Positions 13,836 through 19,300 of a stretch of 19,300 bases of DNA are shown one piece after another. Position 1 is the first letter of the stretch. Every line of letters begins with the position of its first letter. The notes beneath the pieces are model-generated. The model had not been told where the DNA came from and made no database searches. It saw only the letters and a list, made by a program, of their open reading frames with translations. A program made the translations under genes and the position numbers. This DNA is from Lachnoclostridium phytofermentans (GTDB lineage: Bacteria > Bacillota > Clostridia > Lachnospirales > Lachnospiraceae), in contig DPVV01000580.1 in the NCBI GenBank assembly GCA_003526525.1, positions 1 through 19,300 on the forward strand, written 5' to 3'.

Positions 13836-14893
13836 TGCAAATTCTTGAATTTCGTGAGAAACTTCGCGAAATCTATCAAAAATATCAGAACTATTTAAAT
13901 CCATTGTTAAAATTTATCGTTGGATTTGTCGTATTTCTGGTAATCAATAAAGCAATAGGATATAATGATAAGCTTAACAAGATAACTATTTCCTTTTTAC
14001 TAGCCGCAGTAAGTGCGTTTACACCATCCGCTATTTTAGTATTGTTAGCGATGATATTATCTTTAGCGCATGTCTACTCGGTAGCAAAGTTTCTTGCAAT
14101 TTTATTGGTGTTTATTTATCTTATTTTATATTGCTTTTTTATAAGATATACTCCAAAATACGGGTATGTAGTTTTAGGTATTCCGATATTATATATACTT
14201 CATATTCCATATGTGATACCGTTGCTACTTGGATTAATTGCTAGTCCAATCACGATACTACCAACATCTTGTGGTGTAGCGATCTATTATATTATCCATA
14301 TTATTCAGGAAGAAGTGGCAACAGCAACGGATATTACCAAAATGGATGATATTTTCCCGATTTTTATTAATATTATTGATAAAATCGTTGCAAATAAACA
14401 ATTGATTATGTCAATTATCGTATTTGCTTTAGTTATAACTTTAGTTTATGTGATACGTCGATTAAAAATTGAGTATGCGTTTGAAATTGCAATCGGTGCT
14501 GGAACCATAACTACCATTATAGGCTTTTTAATCGTAGACCTTCGACTTGGCATACCAAAACAGATTGGTGCAATGATTTTAGGAACCTTAATTTCCGCTC
14601 TGATTGTAAATATAATACAATTTTTCCGCAGAGTACTTGATTATACAGCTGTAGAAAATGTTCAATTTGAAGATGATGATTACTATTACTATGTAAAGGC
14701 AGTTCCTAAAATAAAAGTAAGTATGACGAATGTCAAGGTGAAAAGAATCAATGCACAACATGATTCTGAAGAAGAACTTGACGATTCCTTCGACGATGAT
14801 GACAGAGAAGATACAAAAGAAGTAGAACGTCAAATTCGTGATACTAGAACAAGAGAAGCTAGATTACAGGATAATATGAATCGAAGACGATAA
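13832..14893 (+). CDS. Uncharacterised polytopic membrane protein upstream of cdaA
   Basis: The protein has 353 residues (352 if the second ATG is used). About eight hydrophobic segments lie between residues 23 and 265, for example at 23-42, 51-80, 84-104, 113-160 (two), 190-209, 215-236 and 244-265. They are followed by a hydrophilic tail of about 88 residues that starts RRVLDYTAVENVQFEDDDYYYYVKAVPK, continues with a basic patch, then an acidic run of Asp/Glu (about 312-330) and an Arg-rich end. An early conserved-looking PSAILVLLAMILSLAHVYSVAKF segment is present. It carries no ATPase, kinase or transporter signature I know. It overlaps the previous gene by four bases and precedes cdaA by 29 bases, so it is in the cdaA transcript. 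Automatic annotations sometimes name such proteins permeases; I see no support for that. Confidence 0.85.
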   Translation: MMQILEFREKLREIYQKYQNYLNPLLKFIVGFVVFLVINKAIGYNDKLNKITISFLLAAVSAFTPSAILVLLAMILSLAHVYSVAKFLAILLVFIYLILYCFFIRYTPKYGYVVLGIPILYILHIPYVIPLLLGLIASPITILPTSCGVAIYYIIHIIQEEVATATDITKMDDIFPIFINIIDKIVANKQLIMSIIVFALVITLVYVIRRLKIEYAFEIAIGAGTITTIIGFLIVDLRLGIPKQIGAMILGTLISALIVNIIQFFRRVLDYTAVENVQFEDDDYYYYVKAVPKIKVSMTNVKVKRINAQHDSEEELDDSFDDDDREDTKEVERQIRDTRTREARLQDNMNRRR

Positions 14894-14922
14894 GAAAGAT
14901 ACGAATAGGTGGGGATGTAAGC

Positions 14923-15804
14923 ATGGAATCAATTAAGACGTTTATACAAGACTATTTAGTACGCCTTTCTTTACCACAATTAAAGATAACGGATATCATT
15001 GAGATATTCTTACTGGCATTCTTAATCTATAGTGTGATTAAGTGGGTAAAGACAACACGTGCATGGTCCTTAATGAAAGGATTAGTAATCTTGTTTGCCT
15101 TTTGGGTCATTGCCTACATCTTTAAATTTAATGTGATTATTTGGATATTTGTGAATACGATTAATGTTGGTATCATAGCATTAATTATTGTATTCCAGCC
15201 AGAGTTTCGAAAGGCGCTAGAACAACTAGGGCAAAGGAGTATTATTTCTCCGATGTTCTATCTTAGTGATACCAAAGAAAAACCAGAACGATTTTCTGAT
15301 GAAACTTTAAATGAGCTTGTAAGAGCAACATTTGAATTAGCAAAAACAAAAACTGGAGCTTTGATGGTGATTGAGCAAGAGGTATCCTTAGGTGAGTTTG
15401 AACGAACTGGCATTTCACTTGATGCTGTATTAAGTAGCCAGTTGTTAATTAATATTTTTGAACACAATACACCGCTCCATGATGGAGCTATCACAATTCG
15501 TGGAAATAGAATTACAGCAGCAACTTGTTATCTACCGCTCTCTGACAATATGAGACTTTCAAAAGATTTAGGAACAAGGCACCGTGCTGCAGTTGGTATT
15601 AGTGAGGTAACAGATAGTTTTACAATTATTGTTTCAGAGGAAACGGGAAAGGTATCCATTGCTAAGGGTGGACAATTAATCCGTAGTGTTGATGGAGATT
15701 ATTTAAGAGCTAAACTTTTAGAGATACAAAAAAAGGTACCGGGCGAAGTTAAGAAGATAAGGTTATGGAGGGGAAAGAGAAAGAATGAAAAAGGTAATAA
15801 CTAG
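14923..15804 (+). CDS. cdaA: Diadenylate cyclase CdaA (c-di-AMP synthase)
   Basis: The enzyme makes cyclic di-AMP from two ATP at the membrane; c-di-AMP controls potassium and osmolyte uptake and wall stress. At 293 residues it is close to the usual 270-290. Three N-terminal membrane helices lie at about 24-44, 52-70 and 71-93. The DAC domain runs about 95-260 and has the catalytic HDGA motif (D187, G188, A189) and the RHR motif (R219, H220, R221) within LGTRHRAAVGISE. A lysine/arginine-rich tail ends the protein. GGTGGGGAT precedes the ATG. The last 20 bases overlap cdaR in another frame. The upstream partner genes are two unknown membrane proteins; glmM, which follows cdaA-cdaR in Bacilli, is missing. 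The identification is firm. Confidence 0.97.
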   Translation: MESIKTFIQDYLVRLSLPQLKITDIIEIFLLAFLIYSVIKWVKTTRAWSLMKGLVILFAFWVIAYIFKFNVIIWIFVNTINVGIIALIIVFQPEFRKALEQLGQRSIISPMFYLSDTKEKPERFSDETLNELVRATFELAKTKTGALMVIEQEVSLGEFERTGISLDAVLSSQLLINIFEHNTPLHDGAITIRGNRITAATCYLPLSDNMRLSKDLGTRHRAAVGISEVTDSFTIIVSEETGKVSIAKGGQLIRSVDGDYLRAKLLEIQKKVPGEVKKIRLWRGKRKNEKGNN

Positions 15805-17026
15805 AAATATACCGCTTAAAATCATATCTTTCCTTATCGCAGTGTTATGTTGGGTAATGATTATGAATATCTCAGACCCCTACATAACCAGTACGATTGA
15901 TAATATTGAAGTTAAAACCATTAACACAGAGACTATGGAACAACATAACAAGCGTTATGATGTAGAGTCTGGTGATATTATCTCAATTAAGGTTCGGGGA
16001 AAACGCTCGATTATCGACGGATTAAAGAATACTGACTTTGAAGCGGTTGCTGATTTTAAAGAGATGTCTATGGTGGATGCAGTACCTATTCATGTATCAC
16101 CAAAGCAATCTTATAAATACAATGCAAATGAAATAGAGATTCTGGAGCAGACTCAGATGATGACACTGACACTGGAAGAGTTAGATAAGCAAACCTTCCG
16201 TGTTAATGTAAGACAAACTGGCGAAGCGAAGGCTGGTTACTATGTTACGGAATTAACCGCTAATCCGAACATTATCGAAATCTCTGGATCGAAAAGAAAG
16301 ATTGCGAAAATAAAGGACGTTGTTGTAGAGGTTAACGTTGAGCAGGTAAGTAATTCCTATCAAGTAACAAGAAAACTAATTGCTTATGATGAAAATGGGT
16401 ATATTATAGATTCTGATAAACTTGATTTTGAAACCAAAGAAGTAACAGTAGATGTGACGGTATTACCAACAAAGACAATACCAATTCAAGTATCTGCGGT
16501 TGGAACTCCAGCATATGGGTATAAGTGCACCGATGTTGTTTGGGAACCAAAAACCATTACAATTGCTGGAGAACAAAAAGATCTGAATAATATTTACTGG
16601 TTAAAGCAAGAGATAGACATTAACGGCAAGAAAGAAACCTTCCCAGAGAAAAGAAACATTGAAGCAATCTTAGAAGATACTTATCATGGAGTGTATACCT
16701 TAGTCGGTGAAAGTAATACGTTTGACATTACGGTTAAGATTGATCAATTAGGCAGCAAAGATATACCGATACGAATGTCAGACATTCAGGTCAGAAACTT
16801 AGATAGTGATTATGAAGTTATTTTTAAAACACTTGGTTATGTAAATGTACGCGTCAGGGGTGTTTCGGGATCTTTAAGTGAAGTATCTGCATTAACGATA
16901 CGGCCATATATAGATTTATCCAATTATGGTCTGGGAACCCATTCGGTTACAGTACAATATAAAGCGAATGAGGGGCTCACAATTCAGCCTGTTACGATTA
17001 GTGTTGAAGTGGTGAGGAGAGAGTAG
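15785..17026 (+). CDS. cdaR: CdaR, YbbR-domain regulator of CdaA
   Basis: The protein has 413 residues. A single N-terminal membrane helix (about 8-28, PLKIISFLIAVLCWVMIMNI) anchors it, and the rest lies outside. Extracellular repeats of about 80 residues are seen at about 30-130, 140-225, 230-315 and 320-411, with YbbR-type strand patterns such as VNVRQTGEAKAGYYV...NPNIIEISGSKRKI, IPIQVSAVGTPAYGYKC...WEPKTITIAGEQ and VNVRVRGVSGSLSEV. The family modulates CdaA activity from outside the membrane; the direction of the effect differs between species. It overlaps cdaA by 20 bases, so expression is coupled, with GGAGGGGAAAG inside the cdaA 3' end as ribosome site. A 13-bp perfect hairpin follows before the next gene. 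Confidence 0.93.
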   Translation: MKKVITRNIPLKIISFLIAVLCWVMIMNISDPYITSTIDNIEVKTINTETMEQHNKRYDVESGDIISIKVRGKRSIIDGLKNTDFEAVADFKEMSMVDAVPIHVSPKQSYKYNANEIEILEQTQMMTLTLEELDKQTFRVNVRQTGEAKAGYYVTELTANPNIIEISGSKRKIAKIKDVVVEVNVEQVSNSYQVTRKLIAYDENGYIIDSDKLDFETKEVTVDVTVLPTKTIPIQVSAVGTPAYGYKCTDVVWEPKTITIAGEQKDLNNIYWLKQEIDINGKKETFPEKRNIEAILEDTYHGVYTLVGESNTFDITVKIDQLGSKDIPIRMSDIQVRNLDSDYEVIFKTLGYVNVRVRGVSGSLSEVSALTIRPYIDLSNYGLGTHSVTVQYKANEGLTIQPVTISVEVVRRE

Positions 17027-17065
17027 TGATGTTAAGTTTCTTAAAAAGCTAAAGTGACTATAGGG

Positions 17066-17107
17066 CTAGGGAGTGTAGAAGATTGATGAGTCTACTACAC
17101 TCCCTAG
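17066..17107 (+). terminator. Perfect 13-bp hairpin between cdaR and the HPr gene
   Basis: CTAGGGAGTGTAG (17066-17078) and CTACACTCCCTAG (17095-17107) are exact reverse complements around a 16-base loop. There is no T-tract; GCAATACTC follows, then a small CTCTA-TTG-TAGAG hairpin (17114-17126). It may be a processing or stability element, or a weak terminator. Without a T-tract, the HPr gene could still be read from the cdaA operon. Confidence 0.5.
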
Positions 17108-17141
17108 GCAATACTCTATTGTAGAGGTGAGTCGCTTAAAT

Positions 17142-17146
17142 GGAGG
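17142..17146 (+). promoter_or_regulatory. Ribosome site that sets the HPr start
   Basis: GGAGG at 17142-17146 lies within the codons that follow the upstream ATG at 17140, so that ATG cannot be the start. The ATG at 17152 is five bases downstream and gives the canonical numbering with His15 and Ser46. Confidence 0.88.
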
Positions 17147-17151
17147 TAGAA

Positions 17152-17427
17152 ATGATTAGCGGTAAGGTTGTAATCAAAAGTGAAACAGGTCTTCATCTTA
17201 GACCAGCCGGGGATCTATGTAAATTAGCTATGGAATTTTCATGCAAGATAGAAATGAAACTAGGCAATCGTACCGTAAATGCAAAAAGTGTATTGGGTGT
17301 TTTGTCGGCATGTATTAAGTTCGGTGATGAAGTTGAGGTTATCTGCGATGGGGAGAATGAGGAAGAAGCATTTGATAAGATGATAGATGCTCTTGAATCA
17401 GAATTCGTAGAATATCACGAAAAATAA
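17152..17427 (+). CDS. ptsH: HPr-family phosphocarrier protein
   Basis: This is a 91-residue cytoplasmic phosphocarrier. From the ATG at 17152, the active-site histidine is H15 in TGLHLRPAGDL, followed by R17, and the regulatory serine is S46 in NAKSVLGVLS. Both match canonical HPr numbering, so it can in principle take phosphate from Enzyme I and be phosphorylated by HPr kinase. The active-site block reads HLRPA rather than the commoner HARPA, so it could be a paralogue with a regulatory (Crh-like) or partly specialised role. Crh proteins lose the histidine, which is kept here. The gene stands alone after the cdaR hairpin, with no Enzyme I gene in the window, and its promoter is not clear. 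Family certain; ptsH as opposed to a paralogue is likely. Confidence 0.9.
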   Translation: MISGKVVIKSETGLHLRPAGDLCKLAMEFSCKIEMKLGNRTVNAKSVLGVLSACIKFGDEVEVICDGENEEEAFDKMIDALESEFVEYHEK

Positions 17428-17461
17428 ATGAAAATATAGAACTATTTGTACTAAATTTCGA

Positions 17462-17490
17462 ATGACTTATAATACAAGTGTTGATATAAT
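17462..17490 (+). promoter_or_regulatory. Extended -10 promoter of leuA, with a second overlapping candidate
   Basis: ATGACT (17462-17467), a 17-base spacer ending TGA, then TATAAT (17485-17490) make an extended -10 promoter. A second TATAAT at 17468-17473 has a poor TTGTAC 16 bases upstream. The expected start is near 17497, leaving a leader of about 29 bases, too short for a T-box or leader-peptide attenuator. Confidence 0.6.
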
Positions 17491-17525
17491 AGTCGAAAGA
17501 TATTCAGCGCATTGATGAGGTAAGC

Positions 17526-19196
17526 ATGATTAATTATAAGAGGTATCAAAAAAATCCTATAGTTACGTATCCAGAGCGTGAATGGCCAAACAAGGAAATT
17601 GTTAAAGCACCTACATGGTGCAGCGTTGATTTAAGAGATGGTAATCAAGCTTTGATCGAACCGATGGTTGTAGAAGAAAAAATCGAATTTTTCAACCTTC
17701 TAGTTAAACTAGGATTTAAGGAAATAGAAGTAGGATTTCCAAGCGCATCCCAAATTGAATATGATTTTTTAAGACAGTTAGTTGACCGTAAATTAATACC
17801 GGATGATGTTATCATTCAAGTTCTGGTGCAGTGTAGAGATCACTTAATTCAAAGAACTTTCGAAGCTCTCCAAGGAGTAAAACAAGCGGTAGTACATATT
17901 TACAACTCAACCTCTACTCTGCAGAGAGATGTTGTATTTCACATGAATCGTGAAGAAATCATTCATATTGCAGAGCAAGCAACGAGGTTAGTCAAGGAAT
18001 ATGTAAGGGATTTTGAAGGCAAAATCATATTAGAGTATTCACCGGAGAGTTTCACCGAAACAGAACTCGATTTTGCATTAGAAATCTGTACTGCGGTTCA
18101 AGAAATTTGGGAACCGTCAATAGAGAATAAGATGATATTTAACCTTCCTGCTACGGTGGAAATGAATACACCGAATGTATATGCAGACCAGATTGAATGG
18201 ATGTCAAAACATTTGAAAAACAGAGAGAGCATTATCTTAAGTGTACATCCTCATAATGATAGAGGAACGGGAGTTGCCAGCACAGAATTAGCAATACTAG
18301 CTGGTGCAGAACGTGTGGAAGGTACCTTATTTGGTAATGGAGAACGTACTGGTAATGTTGATATCTTAACGATTGCATACAATATGTTTTCTCAAGGAAT
18401 TGATCCTAATCTAAATATTGAAAATATAAATGATATCATAGAAATTTATGAACGCTTATGTAAAATGCAAGTACACGAAAGACATCCGTATGCAGGGGAA
18501 TTAGTATTTACTGCGTTTTCTGGTTCCCATCAGGATGCTATTAATAAGGGAACAAAAGCCATGAAGGATAGGAACAGGGAATTTTGGCAAGTGCCTTATT
18601 TACCGGTTGATCCAGCCGATATTGGCAGATGCTATGAACCGATTGTTCGTATTAATAGCCAATCAGGAAAAGGTGGCGTTGCCTTTATTATGGAAACTTA
18701 TTTTGGATATAAGTTACCTAAGGCAATGCATAAGGAATTTGCAGATGTAATACAACGAATTTCCGAAAAGCAGGGAGAAGTAGCTCCAGAGCAAATTATG
18801 CAGGAATTTAAAAACTGCTATCTGGAACGAAAGGAACCACTTCATTTTGTACGCTGCAAGATGGAGGATGTGACTGACTCGAATAATACCTATGATACTA
18901 TTGTAACAGTTACCTACCGTAACAATGGAGAAGAGAAAGTATTTCATGCTACCGGCAATGGTCCGATTGATGCAGTACATCATGGATTACAAGAAGTAGT
19001 CGGGAAAAAAATAAAGATACTTGATTATAGTGAGCATGCCCTTAGAGAAGGTGCAAATGCTCAAGCAGCAGCCTATATTCACGTAATGGATAAGGATTCT
19101 GGAAAAGCTGCCTTTGGTGTCGGCACCAGTTCCAATATTACAAGAGCTTCTCTAAGAGGGTTATTCAGTGCAATCAACAGATTGTATTATTTATAG
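17526..19196 (+). CDS. leuA: 2-isopropylmalate synthase, long (type 2) form
   Basis: The enzyme condenses acetyl-CoA with 2-oxoisovalerate, the first committed step to leucine. The 556 residues and the start KNPIVTYPEREWPNKEIVKAPTWCSVDLRDGNQAL fit the long form shared by actinobacteria and yeasts rather than the shorter clostridial/proteobacterial LeuA1. The catalytic TIM barrel (about 28-310) shows DLRDGNQ with R37 and D38, the metal motif HPHNDRG with H241 and H243, and GAERVEGTLFGNGERTGNVDI. A linker with RNREFWQVPYLPVDPADIGR follows. The C-terminal LeuA dimerisation/regulatory domain (about 430-556) ends GVGTSSNITRASLRGLFSAINR and normally carries the leucine feedback site. GATGAGG precedes the ATG. 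It has its own promoter and no leuB, leuC or leuD neighbour in view. The identification is firm. Confidence 0.96.
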   Translation: MINYKRYQKNPIVTYPEREWPNKEIVKAPTWCSVDLRDGNQALIEPMVVEEKIEFFNLLVKLGFKEIEVGFPSASQIEYDFLRQLVDRKLIPDDVIIQVLVQCRDHLIQRTFEALQGVKQAVVHIYNSTSTLQRDVVFHMNREEIIHIAEQATRLVKEYVRDFEGKIILEYSPESFTETELDFALEICTAVQEIWEPSIENKMIFNLPATVEMNTPNVYADQIEWMSKHLKNRESIILSVHPHNDRGTGVASTELAILAGAERVEGTLFGNGERTGNVDILTIAYNMFSQGIDPNLNIENINDIIEIYERLCKMQVHERHPYAGELVFTAFSGSHQDAINKGTKAMKDRNREFWQVPYLPVDPADIGRCYEPIVRINSQSGKGGVAFIMETYFGYKLPKAMHKEFADVIQRISEKQGEVAPEQIMQEFKNCYLERKEPLHFVRCKMEDVTDSNNTYDTIVTVTYRNNGEEKVFHATGNGPIDAVHHGLQEVVGKKIKILDYSEHALREGANAQAAAYIHVMDKDSGKAAFGVGTSSNITRASLRGLFSAINRLYYL

Positions 19197-19300
19197 TTGG
19201 CTTATCAGAAGTTTGTTTTATAAATTTTGATAAAAGGTGCGTATTTTTCACCTCGGGTCCGATAATCAGATCACGATTTTAGTTCCGATTAAATATCGTA
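19197..19300 (+). other. Tail after leuA with weak inverted repeats
   Basis: TTATCAGAA (19202-19210) pairs with TTTTGATAA (19225-19233) with one G-U. A 5-bp AGGTG/CACCT hairpin around a T-rich loop follows. Neither ends in a T-tract, so neither is a convincing terminator. The end of the window holds no gene I can see. Confidence 0.3.

Noticed and set aside
14588..14833. - strand frame opposite the tail of the polytopic membrane protein
   Set aside because: Its hydrophobic translation is the complement of the Asp/Tyr-rich tail; no start context.
15258..15494. - strand frame opposite cdaA
   Set aside because: Antisense to the DAC catalytic domain; no start context.
18714..18983. - strand frame opposite leuA
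   Set aside because: Antisense to the leuA C-terminal domain; no supporting signal.

Overview
The window is an ordinary chromosomal stretch of a low-GC Gram-positive anaerobe. The AT-rich codon use, strong GGAGG ribosome sites, a single-chain pyruvate:ferredoxin oxidoreductase, a greA-lysS pair and a CdaA/CdaR operon led by two small membrane-protein genes all suggest a clostridium of the Lachnospiraceae, in the manner of Lachnoclostridium phytofermentans. That assignment is inference from protein style, not a database match. I see no IS element, prophage, CRISPR array, tRNA or rRNA.

Left part (1-5082, + strand): a tight cluster of a DUF4127 protein (5' end cut by the window), N-acetylmannosamine-6-phosphate 2-epimerase (nanE), an RpiR/SIS regulator and, after a small terminator-like hairpin, a 690-residue protein with a glycosidase-like barrel and no secretion signal. 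The set looks like a small amino-sugar catabolic island with its own sensor. No lyase, kinase or transporter is visible, so the sugar is unknown. A convergent boundary (5083-5272) with three hairpins separates it from nifJ.

Middle (5273-11529): nifJ lies alone on the - strand behind a long leader. A 633-base divergent region then carries a perfect-consensus promoter for greA-lysS, whose -10 box sits inside a perfect dyad. After lysS come 424 bases without a gene, full of nested inverted repeats. They look like a structured RNA ending in a strong terminator, then a second small folded element ahead of a membrane-anchored ComEC-like metallo-beta-lactamase protein and its DUF3006 partner.

Right part (13119-17026): an extended -10 promoter, a roughly 200-base heavily folded leader, two uncharacterised membrane-protein genes, cdaA (cyclic di-AMP synthase) and cdaR (YbbR regulator), all closely packed or overlapping. 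An HPr-like phosphocarrier gene and a 2-isopropylmalate synthase gene (leuA) with its own promoter finish the window. glmM, the usual third member of cdaA-cdaR operons in Bacilli, is not here.

The most interesting unexplained material is non-coding: the post-lysS structured RNA candidate, the folded leader of the cdaA operon, and a hairpin family found twice (near nifJ and in the cdaA leader) whose two copies differ by compensatory base-pair swaps. The two membrane proteins ahead of cdaA are the best protein candidates for new biology.
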